From: Clostridiales bacterium
GTDB lineage: Bacteria; Bacillota; Clostridia; Oscillospirales; Acutalibacteraceae
Direction of reading: 5' to 3'
Length of the DNA stretch: 13,414 bases
Assembly (NCBI GenBank): GCA_012516295.1
Contig: JAAYWU010000039.1
Location: forward strand, 1-13,414
The notes beneath the pieces were generated by a model that was not told where the DNA came from, ran no database searches, and was given only the letters and a program-made list of their open reading frames with translations. This document shows positions 5,048-11,828 of the stretch, one piece after another (within the stretch, counting starts at the first letter, position 1; the number at the start of each line of letters is the position of its first letter). The position numbers were made by a program, and so were the translations under genes.

Positions 5048-6106
5048 TCAGGCATCTTCAAATTCCAGTTTTTCACGCGGAAGGGTAATTATGAGTGCAA
5101 TGCAAAGAAAAATTAATGCCGCGGAAGCGGGAACAGAGCCGGAAAGAGCCGGGGCGAGCGGTTTTGAGATATTGCTGAACGCCTCGGTGTCAACCGGAAA
5201 GGCTTGCATCAGCAGCACGGTGGTCAGCGCGGCAAGCAGCCCGTGCAGCATACGGTAAAGAATAAAACGGGCAAGGGGAACCTTGACGTTGGTAAAAAAG
5301 GAAAGTATCTGGAAATGAACGCTGACGCCGCCCCAGCCGATGGCAAGCGAAAACGCCCACAGCGGTACACCGAGCTTTGTCAGGTCGGAGCAGCCGCCCG
5401 TTACCTCCATGAATGCCGATAGTGCCGCTGAGGCGGCCGGGTGCGTTACCCATATTCGGAACAGGTTTAAAAAAGCAGCGAATAAGATGACGAAGCAGCA
5501 CATCCCAACCATTGCGTGCGCAGCGTCCGCCGCCGAAAGCACCAGCGCGTCCGCCATCCCGGTTTTCCGCTGCTTCCCGGTTCCGCGCGGCGCCGTTTCA
5601 TTTTTTGCCGGGAGGCTGCACAGGATGCTTAGGAAAAAGGAGGCAATCAGCTGCGAAGCAAAAAGAATCCCGCCGGCGCGGACATTCCTTAAAAATCCGG
5701 CGCCTACCGCGCTGATTACAAAGGCGGGGCCGGCGTTTACGCAAAAGCAAAGCATGCGCGCCGCCTGCTTTTCCGTTAAGGAGCCGCGTTCGTACAGGGA
5801 GGCGATCCCGCGCGCCCCGGTGGGGTACCCGCCGACCGCGCTCATGAGAATGGTCGCGGCGGCGCTTCCCGGAAGCTTCAGGACCGTGCGGCAGGGGCCT
5901 TCAAAAATTTTTCCGATTTTATCAGAAAGTCCGGATTTTACAATGAATACGGATAATACCATGAATGGGTACAGGGATGGGACTAGGATTTGCAAGCAGT
6001 AGCAGATTCCGTTTTTTGCGCCGGCCGCCGCTTCCGCCGGGAAAATAAGCAGCGCGCACGCGGCGAGAAATGTAATAAGGAGCAGAAGGCTCTGTCTGAT
6101 TTTCAT
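5048..6106 (-). CDS. ylbJ: Sporulation integral membrane protein YlbJ
   Basis: 352 residues, somewhat shorter than the roughly 400 of Bacillus YlbJ. The protein is strongly hydrophobic with an N-terminal signal-anchor-like segment (6-22) and about eight further membrane segments. Characteristic motifs are LVPSLYPFMVLSVF (41-54), VGGYPTGARG (91-100) and MLCFCVNAGPAFVIS (118-132), which mark the Gate/nucleoside-recognition type domain of the YlbJ family. In Bacillus subtilis ylbJ is a mother-cell (sigma-E) gene needed for efficient sporulation, thought to act in cortex formation; the transported molecule is not known. Before the ATG (complement of 6104-6106) there is only a modest GGTGG. The gene diverges from yqfC, another sporulation gene, so the shared gap 6107-6233 may be a sporulation control region. 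I could not find a convincing promoter on the ylbJ side. Confidence 0.87.
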   Translation of the reverse strand: MKIRQSLLLLITFLAACALLIFPAEAAAGAKNGICYCLQILVPSLYPFMVLSVFIVKSGLSDKIGKIFEGPCRTVLKLPGSAAATILMSAVGGYPTGARGIASLYERGSLTEKQAARMLCFCVNAGPAFVISAVGAGFLRNVRAGGILFASQLIASFFLSILCSLPAKNETAPRGTGKQRKTGMADALVLSAADAAHAMVGMCCFVILFAAFLNLFRIWVTHPAASAALSAFMEVTGGCSDLTKLGVPLWAFSLAIGWGGVSVHFQILSFFTNVKVPLARFILYRMLHGLLAALTTVLLMQAFPVDTEAFSNISKPLAPALSGSVPASAALIFLCIALIITLPREKLEFEDA

Positions 6107-6177
6107 AATCTACCACCGTTTCTAAAATTATTCCCTGTTTCTCTGAGCACTACAAAATTATATATATGCCGCCGCGC

Positions 6178-6206
6178 GGATATTTACGCCACCGTACGCA
6201 TAGGCT
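6178..6206 (+). promoter_or_regulatory. Candidate sigma-E promoter of yqfC-yqfD
   Basis: GGATATT (6178-6184) and CATAGGCT (6199-6206) are 14 bases apart. They resemble the mother-cell sigma-E pattern, an ATATT-type -35 and a CATA-type -10, and yqfC and yqfD are sigma-E genes in Bacillus subtilis. Initiation near 6213 would leave a leader of about 20 bases before the ATG at 6234. Confidence 0.5.
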
Positions 6207-6233
6207 TTATGTGACAAAACGTTGAGGGCGGCG

Positions 6234-6491
6234 ATGAGATTGGTTAAAAAAGTGAATATCCAAAAGCTGACGGCGCCGCTGAAAATGCCGTCCCATATGG
6301 AAATCAACGGGAACCAGGAAGTCATTGTTGACGGCTGCAGCGGCGTGCTTGAGTATGATACCGATGTAGTACGGATTAAAACGGGCAAGCTGATTGTCCG
6401 CTTTTCCGGCCGTGGCCTTGTGATTAAATGCCTTACCGCAGACTCTTTGGTGGTGACGGGCTTTTTAACCGGGATTGAGTTTATTGTGTGA
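6234..6491 (+). CDS. yqfC: Sporulation protein YqfC (YabP family)
   Basis: 85 residues, close to the family norm of about 90. GAGGG (6224-6228) five bases before the ATG at 6234 favours that start over an in-frame TTG at 6222, which has no ribosome binding site and gives MRAA in front. The body is mostly beta-strand: VKKVNIQ, then PSHMEINGNQEVIVDGCSGVLE, TDVVRIKTGKLIVRFSG and a final strand ending in FIV. This matches the YqfC/YabP family, where the N-terminal strand, the central VxG-type turn and LxIxG-type strand are typical. YqfC has no defined biochemical activity; in Bacillus it belongs to the mother-cell programme. It is followed nine bases later by yqfD, its usual partner. Confidence 0.85.
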   Translation: MRLVKKVNIQKLTAPLKMPSHMEINGNQEVIVDGCSGVLEYDTDVVRIKTGKLIVRFSGRGLVIKCLTADSLVVTGFLTGIEFIV

Positions 6492-6500
6492 GGTGGCGGG

Positions 6501-7682
6501 ATGATTTCTTTACGACTGACGCGCTGGCTTCTGGGCTACGTGCACTTTAAAGCACCTGGCGGCAGCTCCGAGCGTTTTCTGAATCACTGCGCCCGTTCCG
6601 GTATCAATCTATGGGATATTAAGGGCGGCAGGGAATGCGAAGCCTGCGTAGCCGTTCAAAACTACCGCGACCTTCGCTCCTGCGCGCGAAAGGCGAACGC
6701 GAAGCTGAAGGTGCTGGATAAACACGGCTTTCCGTTTGCGACTAAGGGGATACGGAAACGCAAAGGGATCCTTTACGGTGCGGTCCTGTTTTTCCTGGTG
6801 CTGTATCTGCTTTCCATTCGTGTATGGAGCATCGAAATTGTTGGGAATGAAACCATCCCGACCCAGCAGATCCGAATGGAGCTTACCCGGCAGGGGATAA
6901 CCACCGGCACTTTGAAGTCAAGGGTGCGCCCGCTGGAGCTGCAGCAAAAGCTGATGCTGAAATTTCCGAAAATCAGCTGGCTGTCGGTGAACACAAGGGG
7001 CTGCTGTGTTGAAATCCATCTTCAGGAAAAGATCAACCGGCCGCCCATAGTCGAAAAAGAAAAGCAGAATTTCTGCAATATAAAAGCCTCCCGAACCGGA
7101 CAAATCGTTTCCATGGAGGTTTATACGGGTACTCCGCAGGTTAAGGAGGGCGACGCCGTAGTCGAAGGCCAGCTTTTAATCAGCGGTGTGGTGGAAAATA
7201 ATATGGGCGAGGTCGCCCTTAAGCATGCGGGAGGAAAGGTGATAGCGGAAACCTCGCACAACTTTACTACGGAGGTCAACTTAAGGCAGACGGTTAAAAA
7301 GCCAACGGGAAAGACGGTAACCAGGCGCAGCTTTAGCTTGTTTGGCGCTCGAATACCGCTGACCTTTGCGGGAAAACCGGACGCAAGCTATCGGGCGGAG
7401 GGGGTACATACCGACGTGAAGCTGATGAACTCGGTTCTGCCGCTTAGTCTTTACGAAGAAACGTGGACGCAGGAGACGATGCAAACGGTCACGCTCACAA
7501 AGGAACAAGGGGTGGCGCAGGCACAGAAAATGATACAAAAGAAGATTAAGGAGGAACTGAAAGATGCAAAAATTATTACCTCCAGCGCGACGGAAAAGAT
7601 AACCGGAACAAGGCTGGTTTATGCTTTATTTATAAAATGTGAAGAGAATATTGCCCAAGAATCAGAAATATTAACAGAATAG
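6501..7682 (+). CDS. yqfD: Sporulation protein YqfD
   Basis: 393 residues, matching the roughly 400 of the family. GAGGTGG (6490-6496) overlaps the yqfC stop codon and lies four bases before the ATG, which points to coupled translation. The N-terminal cytoplasmic domain (1-88) contains the GYVHFKAPGGSSERFLNHC segment typical of YqfD. One membrane helix follows at about 90-107. The outer part begins with a POTRA/FtsQ-like stretch (108-180: VWSIEIVGNETIP, then WLSVNTRG, EIHLQEK) and continues with a beta-rich domain (195-260) resembling biotinyl-lipoyl or membrane-fusion folds: VSMEVYTGTPQVKEGDAVVEGQ. The C-terminus (330-393) is helical and charged. The topology suggests a bitopic protein in the mother-cell membrane. 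The molecular role is unknown; a link to cortex or coat assembly is inference from co-expression in Bacillus. Confidence 0.88.
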   Translation: MISLRLTRWLLGYVHFKAPGGSSERFLNHCARSGINLWDIKGGRECEACVAVQNYRDLRSCARKANAKLKVLDKHGFPFATKGIRKRKGILYGAVLFFLVLYLLSIRVWSIEIVGNETIPTQQIRMELTRQGITTGTLKSRVRPLELQQKLMLKFPKISWLSVNTRGCCVEIHLQEKINRPPIVEKEKQNFCNIKASRTGQIVSMEVYTGTPQVKEGDAVVEGQLLISGVVENNMGEVALKHAGGKVIAETSHNFTTEVNLRQTVKKPTGKTVTRRSFSLFGARIPLTFAGKPDASYRAEGVHTDVKLMNSVLPLSLYEETWTQETMQTVTLTKEQGVAQAQKMIQKKIKEELKDAKIITSSATEKITGTRLVYALFIKCEENIAQESEILTE

Positions 7683-7706
7683 AAACAATTTTTAACATTT
7701 ATTGTG

Positions 7707-7735
7707 GTGACGAAATAGAATTGATGTGTTATAAT
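7707..7735 (+). promoter_or_regulatory. Sigma-A promoter of the phoH-mutS2 block
   Basis: GTGACG (7707-7712) and TATAAT (7730-7735) are 17 bases apart, and TG at 7727-7728 makes an extended -10. The -10 is perfect and the -35 matches 4 of 6. It separates the vegetative block starting with phoH from the sporulation pair yqfC-yqfD. Predicted start of transcription is near 7742, a leader of about 46 bases. Confidence 0.7.
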
Positions 7736-7787
7736 AAAAATAATTTATCGAGTGACATTTGCCGCCGATACTTCTTAAGGTGATTGG

Positions 7788-8747
7788 ATGTTTGAACAAA
7801 GGATTAATATAGACCGCATGGAGCAAGCGGTTGCCCTTTTCGGCAACTTTGACGAAAATATCAAGCTGATTGAAAAAGAGTACCATGTCAGCATCGTTGG
7901 AAGGGGTAGTGAAATAAAAGTTTCCGGGGAACCGGAAGAGGTCGCTTTGGCGGTTCGCGCCATCGACAGCCTTTTAACGCTGATCAACCGCGGAGAAGCA
8001 TTGAGCGAGCAAAATGTACGCTACTGCATTTCGTTAGTAAACGATGGTAGTGAGTCAAAAATTGAAATGCTTGCAGGCGACTGCATTTGCATAACATCGA
8101 AAGGAAAGCCGGTCAAGGCGAAAACGCTGGGGCAGAAAAAATACTGCAACGCGATTAAGAAAAACACGATTACGATTGGGATTGGCCCCGCGGGAACCGG
8201 CAAGACCTACCTTGCCGTGGCGCTCGCGGTAACAGCGTTCCGCGCGCAGGAAGTGAACCGTATCATCCTGACGCGCCCGGCGGTGGAAGCCGGGGAAAAA
8301 CTGGGGTTTCTGCCGGGGGATCTCCAGCAGAAGGTAGACCCCTATCTGCGCCCCCTGTACGACGCGCTGTTCGATATGCTTGGCGCAGAAACGTATCAGC
8401 GCTATGTCGAGAGGGGTAACATTGAGGTGGCCCCGCTGGCTTATATGCGCGGAAGGACGTTGGACGACAGCTTTATCATTTTGGATGAAGCGCAGAATAC
8501 CACGCCGGAGCAGATGAAGATGTTTCTTACCCGGCTGGGGTTTAATTCGAAGATGGTAATAACGGGCGATGTAACGCAGATTGATCTGCCCGACGGCCGC
8601 AGATCCGGCTTGAAAGATGTAATTAAAATTTTACGGGATGTGGACGATATAGCACAAGTAAGGTTTAATGAAAAAGATGTTGTGCGCCATAAGCTGGTGC
8701 AGGACATAATTAAAGCATATGAAAAAAATGAGGAGGCCGGGCGTTAA
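7788..8747 (+). CDS. phoH: PhoH-like ATPase
   Basis: 319 residues, the usual length. AAGGTGAT (7777-7784) precedes the ATG at good spacing. The N-terminal part has a KH-like segment (VSIVGRGSEIKVSGE, 34-48). The ATPase domain carries Walker A GPAGTGKT (133-140), the TRPAVEAGEKLGFLPGD segment (162-178), a conserved YMRGRTLDDSFIILDEAQN stretch with Walker B and the DEAQN box (219-237) and a sensor-like ITGDVTQIDLP (258-268). PhoH proteins are RNA-associated P-loop ATPases related to helicase superfamily 1; their neighbourhood with YbeY points to RNA processing or ribosome maturation. The stop is six bases before ybeY, and the same pair is conserved in most bacteria. Confidence 0.93.
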   Translation: MFEQRINIDRMEQAVALFGNFDENIKLIEKEYHVSIVGRGSEIKVSGEPEEVALAVRAIDSLLTLINRGEALSEQNVRYCISLVNDGSESKIEMLAGDCICITSKGKPVKAKTLGQKKYCNAIKKNTITIGIGPAGTGKTYLAVALAVTAFRAQEVNRIILTRPAVEAGEKLGFLPGDLQQKVDPYLRPLYDALFDMLGAETYQRYVERGNIEVAPLAYMRGRTLDDSFIILDEAQNTTPEQMKMFLTRLGFNSKMVITGDVTQIDLPDGRRSGLKDVIKILRDVDDIAQVRFNEKDVVRHKLVQDIIKAYEKNEEAGR

Positions 8748-8753
8748 TTAATT

Positions 8754-9263
8754 ATGGAAAAGATTAGAGTAATTATTGAAAACAAGCAAAAAGAAGTGAA
8801 GATTCCAACTGGCTTACGCATGCTGGTTCGCAGGTGTTGCAACGCCGTACTTAGGCTGGAAAAATTTAATTCTCCTGCAGAAATCAGCGTAACTTTTGTG
8901 AACAACCAACAGATTCAGGAGCTGAATAAACAGTACCGGAATAAGGATGTTCCTACGGATGTTCTTTCTTTCCCGATGGGGGAAAACGGTGTTTACGATA
9001 TTAATCATTCCACCGGCGCAAAGATTCTGGGTGATATCGTTATTTCCATGGAAAAGGCTGTGGAACAGGCGGAGCGTTACGGGCACAGCCTTGAGCGCGA
9101 GGTTGGGTACCTTTCCGTGCATTCCATGTTGCACCTTCTTGGTTACGACCATGTGGACGGCGGCATTCAAAGAGTCCATATGCGCGAAAAAGAAGAATTG
9201 GTCATGACACAGCTTGGCCTTCCGGGAACAAGCAGTTATGTACTGGACGAGGATGAGGAATAA
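8754..9263 (+). CDS. ybeY: Endoribonuclease YbeY (rRNA maturation factor)
   Basis: 169 residues. The zinc site HSMLHLLGYDH is complete (H123, H127, H133); serine replaces the glycine often found after the first histidine, a common Firmicutes variant. Other family motifs are NKQYRNKDVPTDVLSFP (58-74) and ILGDIVIS (91-98). YbeY is a metal-dependent single-strand endoribonuclease for 16S rRNA 3'-end maturation and 70S quality control in E. coli. The only strong Shine-Dalgarno, AGGAGG (8731-8736), is 17 bases before the ATG, inside the phoH end. The frame is closed by the phoH stop just upstream, so no earlier start exists; translation is probably coupled to phoH by re-initiation. The dgkA start follows three bases after the stop. 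Confidence 0.94.
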   Translation: MEKIRVIIENKQKEVKIPTGLRMLVRRCCNAVLRLEKFNSPAEISVTFVNNQQIQELNKQYRNKDVPTDVLSFPMGENGVYDINHSTGAKILGDIVISMEKAVEQAERYGHSLEREVGYLSVHSMLHLLGYDHVDGGIQRVHMREKEELVMTQLGLPGTSSYVLDEDEE

Positions 9264-9266
9264 GGT

Positions 9267-9749
9267 TTGCGACTTTTTAAAAGCTTTAAATATGCTTTTC
9301 GAGGGATCGTTTACTGCATTAACAATGAACGGAATATGCGAATACATACAGTGGCAGCGCTGTATGTATTCGTGTTTTCGCTTTTTTTCGAAATGTCGCG
9401 GACAAGCTATGCAGCGGTGTCCCTTGCCGTTGCCATGGTGATGGCGGCGGAACTGTTCAACACGGTGGCGGAAGAGCTTTGCGATATGAGTGCGGCCAGC
9501 TTTAACCCGGGTGTCCGCATAGTAAAGGATATGGCGGCAGGGGCGGTTCTGGTTTGTGCTGTTTTTGCCGTCGCCGTCGGAATATGCGTATTTTGGCAGC
9601 CGGCGGCCTTTTTGCAAATCTTCCGGTTTTTCACCTCAAAACCGCTGATGCTTCTTGCGCTTGCCGTGTCCCTTGTAATTAGCATTGTTTTTATTGTATT
9701 GGGTCCGACTGGAATACGTGACCGTATCCGGAGAAAACGTGAAGAATAA
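9267..9749 (+). CDS. dgkA: Diacylglycerol/undecaprenol kinase DgkA with extra C-terminal helix
   Basis: 160 residues from a TTG start at 9267. GAGG (9255-9258), inside the end of ybeY, is eight bases upstream, and the product begins MRLFKSFKYAFRG, typical for the family. The active-site signature AAELFNTVAEELCD (60-73) is present, with conserved E21 in NERNMRIH and KDMAAGAV at 88-95. Gram-positive DgkA enzymes phosphorylate undecaprenol, recycling the lipid carrier for peptidoglycan; E. coli DgkA acts on diacylglycerol. Three family helices lie at about 28-45, 48-67 and 91-110. A further segment at about 127-147 and a basic tail (RDRIRRKREE) extend the protein beyond the usual 120-135 residues, so the C-terminus would lie on the opposite side of the membrane from usual. 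It is followed tightly by era. Confidence 0.9.
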   Translation: MRLFKSFKYAFRGIVYCINNERNMRIHTVAALYVFVFSLFFEMSRTSYAAVSLAVAMVMAAELFNTVAEELCDMSAASFNPGVRIVKDMAAGAVLVCAVFAVAVGICVFWQPAAFLQIFRFFTSKPLMLLALAVSLVISIVFIVLGPTGIRDRIRRKREE

Positions 9750-9759
9750 GGAGAAGCAC

Positions 9760-10683
9760 ATGATAGAGCAAACAGGGCAGAAATCGGCCTTTATTGCGAT
9801 TGTAGGCCGTCCGAACGTAGGAAAATCCTCTCTTTTGAACGCGATGCTCGGGCAGAAGGTCGCGATTGTTTCCAATAAGCCGCAGACAACGCGCACGCGC
9901 ATTATGGGCGTTCTGACGCAAGGGGAATATCAGCTTGTCTTTATTGACACGCCCGGCCTTTTAAACCCGCGTAACCGGCTCGGCGAGTATATGGCGCGCT
10001 CCGTAAGCGAGTCCGTTGCCGGTGTGGATGCATGCCTTTTGGTTGTGGAAGCGGGAAGAAAAACGTCCCCCGCGGATTTGACGCTGATTGAAAAATTCAA
10101 GGCGCTCCAAATGCCTGCGGTCCTTGCAATCAATAAAATCGACCTGCTGGCGCAGAAAACCGAACTGATGTCCCAAATTTCCGAGCTTTCCGCTCTCTAC
10201 GAGTTTGAAGCTGTCGTACCGGTTTCCGCGATTGACGGCAATGGCATAAAGGATTTAACGGCGGAGCTGGAGAAACTCGCTATGCCCGGCAGCCATTTCT
10301 TTGAGGAAGACACGCTGACCGATCAGCCGGAACGCGTTCTGGCCGGGGAGATTATACGGGAAAAGATTCTTCGTTTGTGCAGCAAAGAGGTTCCCCACGG
10401 CGTCGCCGTAGTGGTGGAGCGCATGCATGAGCGGAGCGACAAAAGCGGCATAACCGATATCGACGCGACCATCTATTGCGAAAAAGACAGCCACAAAGGG
10501 ATTATCATCGGGCACGGCGGCGCAATGCTCAAAAAGGTCGGCACCCTTGCGCGCTCAGATATGGAACGCTTTTTTGACTGCAAAATCAATTTGAAATTAT
10601 GGGTCAAGGTAAAAGAAGACTGGCGCAACCGCGCGGAGGTTCTGCGCAGCTTCGGCTTTGACAGCAATGACTTTAATGGATAG
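9760..10683 (+). CDS. era: GTPase Era
   Basis: 307 residues. AAGGAG (9748-9753) overlaps the dgkA stop codon and lies six bases before the ATG at 9760. An in-frame ATG at 9685 would add 25 residues, but it lies inside dgkA without a ribosome binding site and is rejected. G1 GRPNVGKS (16-23), G2 PQTTR (41-45), G3 DTPG (63-66), G4 NKID (125-128) and G5 SAI (156-158) are all intact. The C-terminal KH domain shows IIIGHGGAMLKKVG (248-261) and LWVKVKEDWR (280-289). Era is an essential GTPase that binds the 3' end of 16S rRNA in 30S assembly. It acts in the same process as YbeY, encoded two genes upstream. No cytidine deaminase gene lies between dgkA and era, unlike Bacillus subtilis. Confidence 0.97.
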   Translation: MIEQTGQKSAFIAIVGRPNVGKSSLLNAMLGQKVAIVSNKPQTTRTRIMGVLTQGEYQLVFIDTPGLLNPRNRLGEYMARSVSESVAGVDACLLVVEAGRKTSPADLTLIEKFKALQMPAVLAINKIDLLAQKTELMSQISELSALYEFEAVVPVSAIDGNGIKDLTAELEKLAMPGSHFFEEDTLTDQPERVLAGEIIREKILRLCSKEVPHGVAVVVERMHERSDKSGITDIDATIYCEKDSHKGIIIGHGGAMLKKVGTLARSDMERFFDCKINLKLWVKVKEDWRNRAEVLRSFGFDSNDFNG

Positions 10684-10806
10684 CAAAAGCATATTTTAAG
10701 AGTAAAATTTGTCATTTTATGGCTATAAAACATTTATTTACCGCTCATATAAGAGGATTTAAGGCAAATACTTAGATTAGCACAATGAAAAAAGGAGCGG
10801 GGAAAA

Positions 10807-10971
10807 ATGGATGAAAATACTGCATGGAATTGTTTTCAACATACGGGAAATATCAGCGATTATTTAATTTACAGCCAATGTAAGCACAATCATGAGGAAA
10901 TGCAGATGCGGGAGGACTTGGATGCGAATCGAAACCAAGGGCCTGGTGATTCTGGAGAAATGCGTGGGTGA
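10807..10971 (+). CDS. yqzL: YqzL-family small protein
   Basis: 54 residues. AAGGAG (10792-10797) lies nine bases before the ATG. The first part, AWNCFQHTGNISDYLIY (6-22), has the W-x2-F-x2-TGNI-x2-YL signature of YqzL, a tiny Firmicutes protein encoded between era and recO in Bacillus subtilis, the same position as here. The rest (23-54) is charged and polar without a clear motif. The last 50 bases overlap the start of recO in another frame, and the recO ribosome binding site lies within this gene. The function of YqzL is unknown. The 123-base gap after era (10684-10806) is AT-rich. It may hold an internal promoter, but I found no convincing boxes there. Confidence 0.75.
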   Translation: MDENTAWNCFQHTGNISDYLIYSQCKHNHEEMQMREDLDANRNQGPGDSGEMRG

Positions 10972-11677
10972 GAATGACCGCCTTGTAACCGTTTTGACGG
11001 ATCAGGAAGGCGTTCTGCGCGCATTTGCCCAGCAGGCGAAAAAATTAAAAAGCAGTAAGCTTTCCGCTACGCAGCTTTTCAGCTATTCCCGCCTTTCCAT
11101 TTTTAAAGGGCGGGATAAATACATAGTCGATGACGCTCAGCCCATCGAAGTCTTTTTTGACTTGAGGAAAGCCATTGAGCGCCTGTCCCTTGCCCAGTAT
11201 TTCTGCGAGTTGGCGGGTGCGCTGGCTCCACAGGAAGCGGAGGCGGGGGATTTTTTGCGTTTAATGCTGAATTCCCTGTATTTTTTAAGTAAGGGAACCC
11301 GGCCGAACGCGCTGATAAAGGCGATTGTGGAAATGCGGATGCTCTCACTGGCGGGCTATATGCCGAATCTGGTCTGCTGTGCAGGCTGTTCGTGCTATGA
11401 AGCGGATCAAATGTTTTTCCTTCCGCGCAGCGGGCTGATTTACTGCGGGGACTGCTATCGGCCTTCCCCTGAACAGGCGGTTGTTCTGGGCCGGGGCGCG
11501 TTGACCGGAATGCGCCATATTATTTATTCCGAGTTTGAAAAGCTTTTTTCTTTCACCCTTTCGCCAAAGGGATTAAAGGAGCTTTCAAAAGCCAGCGAAT
11601 GTTTTACGCTGTGTACGCTTGAACGCGGTTTTCAGGCACTGGATTTTTACCGCCAGATGAAAACGGAGCAAGAGTAG
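10922..11677 (+). CDS. recO: DNA repair protein RecO
   Basis: 251 residues from the ATG at 10922, which has GGGAGG (10910-10915) six bases upstream. An earlier in-frame ATG at 10892 would add ten residues (MRKCRCGRTW) with no good ribosome binding site, so it is less likely. The N-terminal OB fold begins with the typical ETKGLVILEKCVGENDRLVTVLT (4-26). A zinc knuckle is present as C153-x2-C156 and C175-x2-C178 in a CAGC...CGDC layout, with extra cysteines at 152 and 158. RecO works with RecR and RecF to load RecA on SSB-covered single strands. Its start overlaps yqzL, so the two are probably translationally linked. Confidence 0.93.
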   Translation: MRIETKGLVILEKCVGENDRLVTVLTDQEGVLRAFAQQAKKLKSSKLSATQLFSYSRLSIFKGRDKYIVDDAQPIEVFFDLRKAIERLSLAQYFCELAGALAPQEAEAGDFLRLMLNSLYFLSKGTRPNALIKAIVEMRMLSLAGYMPNLVCCAGCSCYEADQMFFLPRSGLIYCGDCYRPSPEQAVVLGRGALTGMRHIIYSEFEKLFSFTLSPKGLKELSKASECFTLCTLERGFQALDFYRQMKTEQE

Positions 11678-11749
11678 CAGGAGCAAAATGGAGGTTTTTG
11701 AAATACGGCACGCTATTTAAGCATAGCGGAGCTTTGTTCCCCGATGCTT

Positions 11750-11777
11750 TTGATACCGTCCGTTTTTTATATATGAA
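11750..11777 (+). promoter_or_regulatory. Possible internal promoter upstream of mutS2
   Basis: TTGATA (11750-11755) matches 5 of 6 and TATGAA (11772-11777) 4 of 6, with a 16-base spacer, in an AT-rich stretch about 50 bases before mutS2. The recO-mutS2 gap (11678-11828) also holds a small hairpin at 11711-11728 but no coding frame of note. Confidence 0.28.
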
Positions 11778-11828
11778 TAAATTTATTAATAAAATTGAAG
11801 GAAGAACATAGAAATAGAAGAGGTACCT

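Noticed and set aside
5340..6002. A 220-codon plus-strand frame opposite ylbJ
   Set aside because: Ala/Pro/Arg-rich shadow of the ylbJ sequence, with no ribosome binding site and no recognisable domain.
8814..9617. A 267-codon open frame on the minus strand opposite ybeY and dgkA
   Set aside because: It lies wholly opposite two well-identified genes, has a His/Arg/Lys-rich composition typical of an antisense frame and shows no family motif.
9685..9759. Longer Era start adding 25 residues
   Set aside because: The extra part lies inside dgkA and has no ribosome binding site, whereas AAGGAG sits correctly before the ATG at 9760.
11711..11728. Hairpin CGCTAT/ATAGCG after recO as a terminator
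   Set aside because: Only six pairs and no T-tract directly after it; the T run at 11763-11768 is too far away.
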